64,000 nt of DNA from an uncultured Clostridia bacterium (GCA_934747385.1 CAKVGK010000002.1:186001-250000); one strand, 5' to 3'; positions 47,736 to 56,124 are shown, counted from the stretch's first letter. A program made the numbers and translations. Notes: a model not told the origin generated them from the sequence alone.

Positions 47736-48186
47736 CAATGAAAAGAAAATCAAATTCAAATGGCTTGAAAAACTCAAAAACATTAAACACATTGAAATTT
47801 ACGTTGCCGTCATATTTGTGGTTGTGCTTTTGCTGATTTATTTGTCAAACAGTCAAAGTTCTGGCAGCAAAACAAAGATAAACAAGCAGACAAGTCAGGG
47901 CGAATTGACTGTTACAGCATACGTTTCAAACCTAGAATCGGATTTGGAGGACGTGCTTTCAAACATTAACGGAGTTTCTGCAGTCAAAGTTATGATAACT
48001 CTGGATATGAGCAATGTCAGCGTTGAAGACTCCAAAATCAGCATAAACACATTCCCACCAGTTAAAGGTATCATTATTACAGCTAAAGGGCTAAATGACA
48101 CAGCAAGAAGACTCAAAGTACTGCATGCTGTTGAGGCAGTTGTTGATGTTACAAATGGAAACATCGAAATTTTATCAAGTGAATAG
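47728..48186 (+). CDS. spoIIIAG: Stage III sporulation protein SpoIIIAG
   Basis: This ring-forming protein spans the mother-cell membrane: a short basic cytosolic start, one helix (IEIYVAVIFVVVLLLIYL) and a 110-residue extracytoplasmic domain with KGIIITAKG and LKVLHAVEAVVDVTNGNIEI, the EscJ/PrgK-like ring-building motif. The 152-residue form is shorter than the Bacillus protein, with less linker. It starts within spoIIIAF. Confidence 0.93.
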   Translation: MSDNEKKIKFKWLEKLKNIKHIEIYVAVIFVVVLLLIYLSNSQSSGSKTKINKQTSQGELTVTAYVSNLESDLEDVLSNINGVSAVKVMITLDMSNVSVEDSKISINTFPPVKGIIITAKGLNDTARRLKVLHAVEAVVDVTNGNIEILSSE

Positions 48187-48194
48187 GAGGATTT

Positions 48195-48680
48195 ATGAAA
48201 AAAACATTAAGCAAAAGGAAAAAAATTATAATTTTATCAGTTATGGTTGCATTGTTGTTGGTCACTGGCTATGTTAATGTTGCACTTAACAGTTCACTTT
48301 CAACTAAAGCAACACAGACAAGCACAACAAGTGCAAGTTTTTATGCAACTTATCGCACCGAACGTGAGGCAACAAGAGCACAAGAAATGCAATTTTACGA
48401 CTCAATTTTAACAAGCGCATCTTCAAGCGAAACAGCCAAAAAAGAAGCCGAGGCCAACAAGCAACAACTCATTGATATGATGGAAAAAGAACTTGTTACT
48501 GAAGGCATTATTCGCGGAAAAGGCTTCAACGACGCTATTGTTTCTTCTTCAAGTTCAAACGTAAATGTGTTTGTTCAAACAGCTGAATTAACACAAGCAG
48601 AAGTGGCTCAAATTGCAAGTGTTGTTACACGTCAATTGGGTTGCGAGTTGGACAAAGTTATCATAATTCCATCTGTTTAA
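48195..48680 (+). CDS. spoIIIAH: Stage III sporulation protein SpoIIIAH
   Basis: SpoIIIAH binds forespore SpoIIQ to bridge the two membranes. The 161-residue protein has a basic N-terminus, one helix (IIILSVMVALLLVTGYVNV), a Ser/Thr-rich linker, the YRTEREATRAQEMQFYDSIL helix and a C-terminal VNVFVQTAELTQAEVAQIAS ring-building domain. It follows AGGAGG and closes an unbroken eight-gene operon. accB/accC, which follow in Bacillus, are absent. Confidence 0.94.
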   Translation: MKKTLSKRKKIIILSVMVALLLVTGYVNVALNSSLSTKATQTSTTSASFYATYRTEREATRAQEMQFYDSILTSASSSETAKKEAEANKQQLIDMMEKELVTEGIIRGKGFNDAIVSSSSSNVNVFVQTAELTQAEVAQIASVVTRQLGCELDKVIIIPSV

Positions 48681-48729
48681 CCTCTTGAAATAAATAACTT
48701 GCAAAAAATAATGTTTAACCTTAAAATTG

Positions 48730-48759
48730 TTGCTAAATTATTTAATGTTGTGTTATACT
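48730..48759 (+). promoter_or_regulatory. yqhY-nusB promoter
   Basis: TTGCTA (48730-48735), 18-bp spacer, TATACT (48754-48759) preceded by TGT (extended -10). Confidence 0.72.
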
Positions 48760-48775
48760 AAGCATAGAGGTTTTT

Positions 48776-49132
48776 ATGGCACAAATTAAAAATTTTAATG
48801 GCGAAAATGAAACTTTAATCAATAAAAACATGGTGGTTTCAATCATAAGTCTTGCAACAAAGGAAATCTCAGGGGTAATTGATTTATATCAACCAAAAAG
48901 ATTTTTCTTTAAAAAATTGTTTGACTCAAACATTGGTCGAGGCGTTCGTGTTAAATACACTAAGTCTGGTGTGGTGATTGATATTTACGTGGTGGTGGAC
49001 ACAACCGTTGAAGTTAACGACATTGTCTACCGAGTGCAACAAAACGTTAAAAACAGTATTTATTCATTGCTGCCATTGAAGATTGTTTCTATTAATGTGC
49101 ACATCATGGATGCTGAAAAAATTCTCTCTTAA
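48776..49132 (+). CDS. yqhY: Asp23/Gls24 family protein (YqhY)
   Basis: The 118-residue Asp23/Gls24-fold protein sits before nusB as yqhY does in Bacillus, where it affects fatty-acid synthesis control and envelope homeostasis. Visible: VVSIISLATKEISGV near the start and IDIYVVVDTTVEVNDIVYRV before a VQQNVKNSI helix, the family's core. The start follows TAGAGG. A terminator or attenuator begins within its last codons. accBC, its usual upstream partners, are absent. Confidence 0.9.
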   Translation: MAQIKNFNGENETLINKNMVVSIISLATKEISGVIDLYQPKRFFFKKLFDSNIGRGVRVKYTKSGVVIDIYVVVDTTVEVNDIVYRVQQNVKNSIYSLLPLKIVSINVHIMDAEKILS

Positions 49133-49146
49133 TAGAGAGAGTTTTT
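49119..49146 (+). terminator. Terminator/attenuator between yqhY and nusB
   Basis: AAATTCTCTCT pairs with AGAGAGAGTTT over 11 bp around TAAT, followed by T5. The yqhY stop codon is at the loop, and nusB has no clear promoter of its own in the 29 bp that follow, so read-through is likely. Confidence 0.8.
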
Positions 49147-49175
49147 GTATTTTACCATAACATTAGGAGAAAATC

Positions 49176-49550
49176 ATGAAAAGAACAGAAATGCGTGAAC
49201 TCGCTTTCAAAACAATATATTCAAGGTTATTTAACCCAGAAGATGACGAGGAATTGCTGGAAAACGCAGATGCGGATGCATTACAATTTATCAACATAGT
49301 GCTTTCTCATTTTGCATCACATTATCAAGAGATTAACGACAAAATTTCGTCAAAACTTAAAGGCTATACAATTGAAAGGCTTTATAAAATTGATTTGGCA
49401 ATTCTTGTTTTGGCAGTTATTGAATTGGATTATATCAAAGAAAATCCTAAACAAGTTGTTATTAATGAATGCGTTGAATTGGCAAAAAAATATTCAACAG
49501 ACAAAAGCCCAAAATTTTTAAATGGCGTTTTGGCTGATTTGTTTAATTAG
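49176..49550 (+). CDS. nusB: Transcription antitermination factor NusB
   Basis: NusB with NusE (S10) binds boxA in rRNA operons to prevent early termination. The 124-residue helical protein shows RTEMRELAFKTIYSRLFNPE, LKGYTIERLYKIDLAILVLA, and NPKQVVINECVELAKKYSTD leading to SPKFLNGVLADLF, all family features. The start follows TAGGAG. It precedes xseA after 11 bp; folD, present there in Bacillus, is missing. Confidence 0.95.
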   Translation: MKRTEMRELAFKTIYSRLFNPEDDEELLENADADALQFINIVLSHFASHYQEINDKISSKLKGYTIERLYKIDLAILVLAVIELDYIKENPKQVVINECVELAKKYSTDKSPKFLNGVLADLFN

Positions 49551-49561
49551 TTCTAACCACA

Positions 49562-50758
49562 ATGAAGATTTTTACAGTTTCACAAGTTAACAAATTAATC
49601 AAGGATTTGATTGACAACGAAATTATCTTGGAAGATATAACCGTTACGGGAGAGTTGTCTAGTTTTTCCGTAACAAGAGGAATTGCTTATTTTACTTTAA
49701 AAGACAACGAAAATTTGCTTTCCTGTGTGCAGTTTGGCTGCAAGCAAGAGTTTAAAATTGGCGACATGGTGCAATGTTCTGGCAACGTTAAATATTACCC
49801 AAAGGGCGGCAAATTGTCGCTTAACGTTATTAAAATTGAACTATGTGGGCAAGGAGAGTTATATCAGCAATTCTTGGCACTGAAAGAAAAACTTGAAAAA
49901 GAGGGTTTGTTCGACGAGTTCAATAAAGTGCCACTGCCGCGTTTTGTTAATTCAATTGGTGTGGTCACAAGTTCCACTGGTGCGGTTTTACAAGATATTA
50001 GAAACATAACAAACAGGCGCAATCCTAATCTTGATATTTATGTTTACGACGCACAAGTTCAAGGCAAGTTTGCGGTGGAGCAGGTTATTGAAGGCATATC
50101 TTATTTTGACAATTATTCCAACGTAGACGCTATTATCGTTGCGCGTGGTGGCGGCAGTATTGAAGATTTAGCTCCGTTTAATGATGAAAAACTGGCAAGA
50201 ATTGCCTATATTTGCAACAAACCATTAATAAGCGCTGTTGGGCATGAAACTGATTTCAGTATTTTGGATTTTGTGGCAGATCTGAGAGCACCAACTCCGA
50301 GTGCAGCAGCGGAATTGGTTACATTTGACAAAAATGAAATGAGCAAATATGTTAAAGAAACCCTTCAGCAAATTGAAAATTTAACAACAAATAAACTTCA
50401 AATGCTTGAAACGGCAAATCAAATGTCCATTTTAAACATTGAAAAGCGCGTAAATGAGTTGGTGAACGATGAATTGCTGCATATAAATGAACTGCTCAAT
50501 ATTTGCGACAACAATATTGAAAAATTAGTTTTAAATACAACACATAGTGTAAATATTGCAATAAACACACTAGATAAACTAAATCCGGCCAAAATTTTAA
50601 GCAGAGGATTCGCTTGTGTTAGCGTTAATGAACAGCCTGTTAATTATAAAAACGCCAAGGTTGGAAATTTGGTTGAAATTGTTGCTGCAGACGTGAAATT
50701 GGCCGCAACAATCACAAAAAAGGAGAAAGTATGTTGGAACAAAACATTAAAAGGTTAG
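49562..50758 (+). CDS. xseA: Exodeoxyribonuclease VII large subunit
   Basis: The catalytic subunit of ExoVII degrades single-stranded DNA from both ends. The 398-residue protein has an N-terminal OB fold (TVTGELSSFSVTRGIAYFTL), and the catalytic domain with SIGVVTSSTGAVLQDI, DAIIVARGGGSIEDLAPFND, SAVGHETDFSILDFVADLRA and PTPSAAAELV. A coiled-coil region and short C-terminal barrel follow. No Shine-Dalgarno is evident, and the gene probably depends on coupling to nusB. It overlaps xseB by 28 bases. Confidence 0.96.
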   Translation: MKIFTVSQVNKLIKDLIDNEIILEDITVTGELSSFSVTRGIAYFTLKDNENLLSCVQFGCKQEFKIGDMVQCSGNVKYYPKGGKLSLNVIKIELCGQGELYQQFLALKEKLEKEGLFDEFNKVPLPRFVNSIGVVTSSTGAVLQDIRNITNRRNPNLDIYVYDAQVQGKFAVEQVIEGISYFDNYSNVDAIIVARGGGSIEDLAPFNDEKLARIAYICNKPLISAVGHETDFSILDFVADLRAPTPSAAAELVTFDKNEMSKYVKETLQQIENLTTNKLQMLETANQMSILNIEKRVNELVNDELLHINELLNICDNNIEKLVLNTTHSVNIAINTLDKLNPAKILSRGFACVSVNEQPVNYKNAKVGNLVEIVAADVKLAATITKKEKVCWNKTLKG

Positions 50759-50934
50759 AAGAGATTGCAGAAAAACTTGAAAAAGGCGCAACATTAGACG
50801 AAAGCCTTAAATTGTACGAAGAAGGCTGCAAACTTGCAAAATCTTGCTTAAATGATTTGGAAAAAGCCAAAGGTAAGATTATAATGATTAAGAAAGAATT
50901 TAACGAAAAGGAAAAACAAGATGGAGAAAAATAA
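50731..50934 (+). CDS. xseB: Exodeoxyribonuclease VII small subunit
   Basis: The 67-residue helical protein has the XseB pattern: IKRLEEIAEKLEKGATLDES, then LKLYEEGCKLAKSCLNDLEK. It binds the coiled-coil stem of XseA. An AAAGGAG precedes ATG 50731 within the 3' end of xseA. It overlaps proS by 14 bases. ispA and dxs, which follow xseB in Bacillus and many Clostridia, are not present. Confidence 0.95.
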   Translation: MLEQNIKRLEEIAEKLEKGATLDESLKLYEEGCKLAKSCLNDLEKAKGKIIMIKKEFNEKEKQDGEK

Positions 50935-52360
50935 TAACGAAAAACAATTTGTTGACAATATTGCCGATATTAACGAAAATTTTGCACAATGGTATACAGA
51001 CGTTGTTCTTAAAACTGACATGGTTGACTACGGCCCAGTTAAAGGCACAATGGTTATTAAACCATATGGTTATGCGGTTTGGGAAAATATTCAAAATTAT
51101 TACAATTTGGAATTTAAAAAGCAGGGCGTTAAAAATGCCTATTTCCCAATGCTTATTCCAGAAAGTTTTTTGAAAAAAGAGGCAGAGCACGTTGAGGGTT
51201 TCGCTCCTGAAGTTGCTGTTGTAACCTATGCTGGTGGCGAAGATTTGGCTGAAAAACTTATAATCCGCCCAACAAGCGAAACAATCATTTGCGATTGCTA
51301 CTCAAAATGGATTAAATCTTATCGTGATTTGCCTGTTAAAATGAACCAATGGTGCAATGTTGTGAGATGGGAAAAAACAACCAGACCATTCCTTCGCACT
51401 AGTGAATTTTTGTGGCAAGAAGGGCACACTGTTTATGCCACTCCTGAAGACGCAGAACGCGACACACAAACCATGCTTAAAGTTTATGCAGACGGCTTGA
51501 AAAACCTTATGGCGATTCCAACACTCACAGGCAGGAAAACAGAAAACGAAAAATTTGCAGGCGCAAAAGCAACTTATGGCATGGAAGCAATCATGCACGA
51601 CGGTAAATGCCTCCAAGCAGGCACAACTCATGATTTGGGTCAAAATTTTGCAAAAGCAAGTGGCATTAAATTTTTAAACGCAAAAGGTGAGTGGGAATAT
51701 GGCTACTCCACAAGTTGGGGCATCAGCACACGTCTTATTGGTGCGCTTGTTATGGTTCACGGTGACGAACGCGGCTTGCGTATGCCTCCAAATGTTGCTC
51801 CTATTCAAACAATAATAATCCCTGTGGCAAGCAAAAAAGAGGGCGTTGTTGAAAAATGCACAGAAGTTTTAAACAAACTTCTTAACGCTGATTTGCGCGC
51901 AGAAATGGACAATTCAAACAACACTCCTGGCTGGAAATTTAACGAATATGAAATGAAGGGCGTGCCTCTTCGTTTGGAAATTGGGCCAAGAGATATTGAA
52001 AATGGCGTAGCAACAGCAGTTCGTCGTGACACTCACGAAAAGGTTCAATTGCAGTTAAATAATCTCGTTTACGAGGTTAAAAATTTGCTTGCAGACATTC
52101 AACAGAACATGTATAACCAAGCGTTGACAAACCTCAATAACGCCATTGCAGAAACAGACAAATTTGAAGAATTAGTTAACGAAGTCAATAATAGAAAAGT
52201 GGTGTTGGCATATCATTGCGGAGAGGCAGAGTGTGAAACAGCAATTAAAAATGAAACAACCATCAAAACTCGTGTTATTCATTCGTACGACAATTCACAT
52301 AAATGTATTTATTGCGGCAAGCCAAGCAAATATCGTGTGTATTTCGGCAAACAATATTAA
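50921..52360 (+). CDS. proS: Prolyl-tRNA synthetase, short archaeal/eukaryote-like type
   Basis: This class II enzyme charges tRNA-Pro. The 479-residue protein lacks the bacterial INS editing insert and has the shorter type also seen in Clostridia and Mycoplasma. Motifs: WYTDVVLKTDMVDYGPVKGT, motif 2 VVRWEKTTRPFLRTSEFLWQ with EGHT, HDLGQNFAKA, motif 3 GDERGLRMPPNVAPIQ, the anticodon domain, and a C-terminal Cys-containing zinc-like end (CGEAECE, CIYCGK, finishing in Tyr). The start overlaps xseB; a bidirectional terminator follows. Confidence 0.96.
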   Translation: MEKNNNEKQFVDNIADINENFAQWYTDVVLKTDMVDYGPVKGTMVIKPYGYAVWENIQNYYNLEFKKQGVKNAYFPMLIPESFLKKEAEHVEGFAPEVAVVTYAGGEDLAEKLIIRPTSETIICDCYSKWIKSYRDLPVKMNQWCNVVRWEKTTRPFLRTSEFLWQEGHTVYATPEDAERDTQTMLKVYADGLKNLMAIPTLTGRKTENEKFAGAKATYGMEAIMHDGKCLQAGTTHDLGQNFAKASGIKFLNAKGEWEYGYSTSWGISTRLIGALVMVHGDERGLRMPPNVAPIQTIIIPVASKKEGVVEKCTEVLNKLLNADLRAEMDNSNNTPGWKFNEYEMKGVPLRLEIGPRDIENGVATAVRRDTHEKVQLQLNNLVYEVKNLLADIQQNMYNQALTNLNNAIAETDKFEELVNEVNNRKVVLAYHCGEAECETAIKNETTIKTRVIHSYDNSHKCIYCGKPSKYRVYFGKQY

Positions 52361-52424
52361 GAATAAACCAATTTGTTTCACTAATGCTCATAAATATGGT
52401 TTGTTGTTAAAAACAATAAAAAAC

Positions 52425-52448
52425 CGCAGGTTACACCTGCGATTTTTT
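52425..52448. terminator. Bidirectional terminator between proS and tRNA-Glu
   Basis: CGCAGG/CCTGCG stem with loop TTACA, T6 on the + side and a complementary run of five A upstream that gives a T-run on the - strand, serving the convergent proS and tRNA. Confidence 0.85.
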
Positions 52449-52464
52449 GTATTAAGAAAATAAT

Positions 52465-52539
52465 TGGTAGCCTTAACGAGAATCGAACTCGTGTCCCAGC
52501 CTTGAGAGGGCCGTGTCCTAACCTCTAGACTATAAGGCC
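52465..52539 (-). tRNA. tRNA-Glu (anticodon CUC), CCA encoded
   Basis: On the - strand: acceptor GGCCTTA pairing with TAAGGCT (first pair G-U), D-arm GTCT-AGAGGTTA-GGAC, anticodon arm CGGCC-CTCTCAA-GGCTG, T-arm ACGAG-TTCGATT-CTCGT, discriminator A and encoded CCA. The loop CTCTCAA reads anticodon CTC, for the GAG codon of Glu. A 75-base cloverleaf with no defect. Confidence 0.93.
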
Positions 52540-52634
52540 ATATTTTAAATTACACTTTTTTAATTTAACACAATTTTTTGAAATTTTCAAGTAAAAATAT
52601 TAAATTTATTTAAAATGTTTATAAAATTTAACCT

Positions 52635-52679
52635 TTGGTTAGTATTTGATTTTGAAAGTTAACCAATAGTTGATATAAT
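52635..52679 (+). promoter_or_regulatory. Promoter and inverted repeat of the broken Xre gene
   Basis: TTGAAA (52652-52657), 16-bp spacer, TATAAT (52674-52679, preceded by TGA). Inverted repeats TTGGTTA (52635-52641) and TAACCAA (52660-52666) flank and enter the promoter, as expected for an autorepressor. Confidence 0.6.
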
Positions 52680-52686
52680 GTTTAGT

Positions 52687-52914
52687 ATGAAGAATGACAC
52701 ATTTAGAAAATCAATTATTAAGCAACGCTTGGTTGAATAAATTGAAGCATCTAAATTATCATTGTGCAAAATTGCAGAGCAGGTTGGTTGCTCATGCAGT
52801 ATGTTAAGTCAATATAAAAGCACAAACAAATTGCCAACTCTTGTTATGCTTGCAAAAATTTGTGAAGTTGTTGGCGCTGATGCTAATTACATTTTAGGGA
52901 TTTCAGCCGATTAA
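52687..52914 (+). pseudogene. Broken Xre/HTH_3 small regulator
   Basis: A 76-codon frame reads MKNDTFRKSIIKQRLVE, then in-frame TAA at 52738-52740, then SKLSLCKIAEQVGCSCSMLS and LPTLVMLAKICEVVGADANY ending in ILGISAD. This is a single Xre-type helix-turn-helix, where the helix before the stop normally reads LRE/VEx-IE. One nonsense change would inactivate it. Re-initiation downstream lacks an ATG before the recognition helix. Its promoter and inverted repeat remain. The region 52541-52937 otherwise holds nothing recognised. Confidence 0.75.
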
Positions 52915-52937
52915 ATTTGGCTTTGTTTTGATTGCAA

Positions 52938-54482
52938 ATGAAGAAAGAACGCTGGTTTAATTATAGACCTTTGTGCCTAGTTTTTGGATTTTTAGTGCTA
53001 GGTAGTATTTTTGCGTTTTATTGTTTCTTTGACAAAAACAACTTTTCCTCACATTTTATGCCAAGAACCATAAGTTTGATAACACTTTTGGTTGTGATTG
53101 GTGTGAACATATTTTTCGCAATTCGCAACAAAAGTTTAAAGTTGTTGCTTGTTCCGCTAATTTCATTAATTGTTGGTGCAGGCATGTTCTCCATTTGTTT
53201 GTTAACTTATAACAGTAAAAATTTCACACCACCAAAACAGGTAAGTGCAAGAATTTATATGGTTGAAGACCATGGTTTAACTCAAAAAGTATATGCCGAC
53301 AACCTTTATTTTGACGGCATTAAAACCAAAGGCAATATTGCAATAACAATTAAAGACACAACTTATCAATTTGACAACATAAAAGTTGGTCAGCACATAA
53401 AATTTAAACCCAACACATTTTCTCAACTTGATTTGCTTTATTATAACGAACCAACCGCATATTATTACAAAGCAAACATTAGATATTCTGCCTATGCAAA
53501 TATTTTTGACATTAAATTTGAAAACAAATCGAACACCTTGGCAGAAATTGTGCGTAATAAAGTCAAAGACGTGCTTGGGTTAGGGTTAAACAACGGCAAT
53601 ACAGAACTGACATATTCCGCCTTGTTTGGTGACAAAACAATGCTTAGCGAAACAAGTGGTGAAGCGTTCAAACTGTCTGGCACGGCACATTTGCTGGCTG
53701 TTTCAGGCTTGCACGTGGGTATTGTGGTTGCAATCATCAACTATATTTGCAAAAAATTTAAAATAAAAGGCTGGATTAAAGTTGTTTTAGTTGCCGCATT
53801 GCTGGCATTTTATATGTATTTGTGCGATTTTTCAACTTCAATTGTAAGAGCTTCTGTCATGAGCATTGTAGTTTTAATTGCCCCTCTGGTTTACAGAAAA
53901 TATGACAGCCTTTCCGCAATTTCATTTGCTGGAATAATATGCTTTATTCTGGATCCATTGTTCGCTTTTGACGCGGGCGGAGTGATGAGTTTTGCTTGCG
54001 TTTTTGGAATTTGCTTCTTCAGTAACTCAATAAACAAAGTCCTTTCAAAAACAAAATTACCTCAATCTATCACGCAAAGTTTGGCAATAAGCAGTTCAAC
54101 ATTGATTTCTTTAATGTTTATTTTGGCTTACTATTATAAAAATTTGAATTTAATTTCTCTTGTTGCAAACATAATTTTAATTCCTCTTTTTACAATTGGC
54201 TTTATTATATGTTTTTCTGCAGGATTTTTGGGTTTAATTTGCAAACCTTTGGGATATTTGCTTATGCCAGTAAATTATCTGTTCGACGCAATAGGACTAA
54301 TTTCAAACATTTTGGGCAATTTGCCATTTGCAAATTTTGAAACAATTCAATTGCATTACATTTCAACTGTGGTTTATATGTTTTTGCTAATTTTAATGTC
54401 GCGCATAACAACCGCAAAACCAGAGCATAAAACTATGGTTATTCTTCCAACAGTTGCAATTTTGTTTGCAATTATGCTATAA
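52938..54482 (+). CDS. comEC: ComEC/Rec2 competence channel, short form
   Basis: This polytopic protein forms the DNA-uptake pore. The 514-residue chain has three N-terminal membrane helices, an extracytoplasmic OB-like region (about residues 100-205), and the competence core with GTAHLLAVSGLHVGIVVAII, DFSTSIVRASVMSIVVLI, RKYDSLSAISFAGIICFILD and AFDAGGVMSFACVFGI, followed by more helices. The C-terminal metallo-beta-lactamase-like nuclease domain of Bacillus ComEC is absent. No Shine-Dalgarno is visible and the start is uncertain by 2 codons. holA follows, as in Bacillus. Confidence 0.92.
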   Translation: MKKERWFNYRPLCLVFGFLVLGSIFAFYCFFDKNNFSSHFMPRTISLITLLVVIGVNIFFAIRNKSLKLLLVPLISLIVGAGMFSICLLTYNSKNFTPPKQVSARIYMVEDHGLTQKVYADNLYFDGIKTKGNIAITIKDTTYQFDNIKVGQHIKFKPNTFSQLDLLYYNEPTAYYYKANIRYSAYANIFDIKFENKSNTLAEIVRNKVKDVLGLGLNNGNTELTYSALFGDKTMLSETSGEAFKLSGTAHLLAVSGLHVGIVVAIINYICKKFKIKGWIKVVLVAALLAFYMYLCDFSTSIVRASVMSIVVLIAPLVYRKYDSLSAISFAGIICFILDPLFAFDAGGVMSFACVFGICFFSNSINKVLSKTKLPQSITQSLAISSSTLISLMFILAYYYKNLNLISLVANIILIPLFTIGFIICFSAGFLGLICKPLGYLLMPVNYLFDAIGLISNILGNLPFANFETIQLHYISTVVYMFLLILMSRITTAKPEHKTMVILPTVAILFAIML

Positions 54483-54483
54483 T
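54454..54483 (+). promoter_or_regulatory. holA promoter, predicted leaderless
   Basis: TTGCAA (54454-54459), 18-bp spacer, TATAAT (54478-54483) preceded by TGC. The expected start point falls on the A of the holA ATG (54490). The promoter lies inside the 3' end of comEC. Confidence 0.68.
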
Positions 54484-54489
54484 AGAACC

Positions 54490-55398
54490 ATGAAATTTGT
54501 TGAACTAAACAAAGAACTTAAAACAAACATAAATCACTTGTACGTTTTGACTGGTGACGATGTTTTTTTGCAAAATCAGGCTGTTTCGCTTATAAAATCT
54601 GCCACGATCAAGGATTTAGAAGAATTTAATTTTGCTAAGTTTGATGCGGAAAAAATGTCCAAACAGGAATTTTTGGCCCAACTGGAAACTTTGCCAATTG
54701 CAAATGACTATCGCATGATTGTATTAAATGAGCCATCAAATGATATTTGTAATGTTTTGAGCAAATATCAATTTGAGGACTTTCAAGTGGTGGTTGTTAA
54801 AAATTCAAAGTTGGCTGCAGGCGAACAGGTTGATTGCAGCAAACTAGACAGGGCAGACACAACCAAATATATTTTAAATTTTTTCACAAAGCGCGGATTT
54901 CAAATTCAAGAGCAGGCTGTTGATTACATTATTGACGCAACTGGGGCAAACATGTCCAAAATCAGCAACGAACTTAACAAAATTGCTGCTTATATGCATG
55001 GTCAAACCTTAATTACAATTGAAATCGTTACGAATTTAGTGTCTAACAGCAGCGAATATGTGAGTTACATGCTCACCAACGCAATTGACAACAAATCGTT
55101 TATGGATTATCAAAAAATTATAAACACAATGTCTAAATCTCAATCTGCAGGCGATATTTTTGCCATGTTAGGCAAGTATTTCAGGCGCATGCAATACATT
55201 TGTCTTAATAAAGACGATAACAAACTTTCTTCAATTTTAAACATTAAGCCATATGCAATAAAAATGGCAAGGCAGAACATTTCAAAAAATGGTTCAAAGT
55301 TTTATTTAGCATTATATCAAAAATATATTGACTTGGATTACAAAATTAAATCCGGCAAAATTTCTGCCGATAACGCGCTTTACGAATTAATTTTTTAA
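54490..55398 (+). CDS. holA: DNA polymerase III delta subunit
   Basis: The clamp-loader delta subunit opens the sliding clamp. The 302-residue protein shows NHLYVLTGDDVFLQNQAVSL at the N-terminus, a FNFAKFDAEKMSKQEFLAQL stretch, LPIANDYRMIVL and a C-terminal helical collar (FAMLGKYFRRMQYI, KMARQNISKNGSKFY). Walker motifs are degenerate, as expected for delta. No Shine-Dalgarno; the promoter is placed for a leaderless message. comEC-holA-rpsT is a widespread order. Confidence 0.93.
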   Translation: MKFVELNKELKTNINHLYVLTGDDVFLQNQAVSLIKSATIKDLEEFNFAKFDAEKMSKQEFLAQLETLPIANDYRMIVLNEPSNDICNVLSKYQFEDFQVVVVKNSKLAAGEQVDCSKLDRADTTKYILNFFTKRGFQIQEQAVDYIIDATGANMSKISNELNKIAAYMHGQTLITIEIVTNLVSNSSEYVSYMLTNAIDNKSFMDYQKIINTMSKSQSAGDIFAMLGKYFRRMQYICLNKDDNKLSSILNIKPYAIKMARQNISKNGSKFYLALYQKYIDLDYKIKSGKISADNALYELIF

Positions 55399-55408
55399 AG
55401 GACTTAAA

Positions 55409-56068
55409 ATGCGAGTTTCTCTTAAAATTATCAAAAGCAAAAGAAAAACTATGTCGCTTTCAATAAATAGCAACGCAGAGTTGATTGCACGCGTTCCTTT
55501 GAACTACAGCAAAGAAAGGCTAGACAAGTTTATTAAAGAAAAATCGGCTTGGATTGCAAAATATGTTAAACAGGCAGAGAATAACAAACAAAAATTTGCT
55601 CCATTAATGGTTGCTAATGGCGAAACTATTGTTTTGTTTGAAACCAATTACACAATTCTCATTGGCAATTATAAACGCAGTAAAATTGCCGACAATAAAA
55701 TTTTTTTAACGGAAAAAGAGAGCAAACGCCAATTGATTGCTTTAATTAAAAAATTGACTTTAAAATACACGTCAATTCGAGTTGAACAAATTGCAAAGCA
55801 GTTCGGGTTTAATTATGGCAAAATCAGGGTTGGAACAGCAAAAACTGCTTGGGGCTCATGCAACTCAAAAAACAATCTTACATTCACTTACAAATTGGCA
55901 CTTACACCATATTTTGTTGTGGACTATATTATAATACACGAATTGTGCCACACAAAGGTAAAAAACCATAGTAAAAATTTTTATGATTTAGTTTCAAAAT
56001 GCATGCCAACTTATAAATTGAAAGAACAATGGTTGAAATCCAACAGGGGAGTAATTAATATCATTTAA
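55409..56068 (+). CDS. YgjP-like (DUF45) zinc metallopeptidase
   Basis: The 219-residue protein has the YgjP pattern: basic N-terminus RKTMSLSINSNAELIARVPL, the VGTAKTAWGSCNSKNNLTFT segment, and zinc site HELCHTKVKNHSKNFYDLV (two His of HELCH plus a third His). The family is related to SprT and M48 peptidases; substrate is unknown. The start follows AAAGGAC, 10 bp after holA, so they probably share a message. A bidirectional terminator separates it from rpsT. Confidence 0.9.
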   Translation: MRVSLKIIKSKRKTMSLSINSNAELIARVPLNYSKERLDKFIKEKSAWIAKYVKQAENNKQKFAPLMVANGETIVLFETNYTILIGNYKRSKIADNKIFLTEKESKRQLIALIKKLTLKYTSIRVEQIAKQFGFNYGKIRVGTAKTAWGSCNSKNNLTFTYKLALTPYFVVDYIIIHELCHTKVKNHSKNFYDLVSKCMPTYKLKEQWLKSNRGVINII

Positions 56069-56085
56069 AAGCAAAAATAACACAA

Positions 56086-56113
56086 AAAAAGTGGGGGTAT
56101 AACCTCACTTTTT
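56086..56113. terminator. Bidirectional terminator between YgjP-like gene and rpsT
   Basis: AAAAAGTGGGG pairs with CCTCACTTTTT (one G-T pair) around a 6-base loop, with A and T runs on both sides, serving the convergent genes. Confidence 0.88.
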
Positions 56114-56124
56114 GTTTTTAAAAA

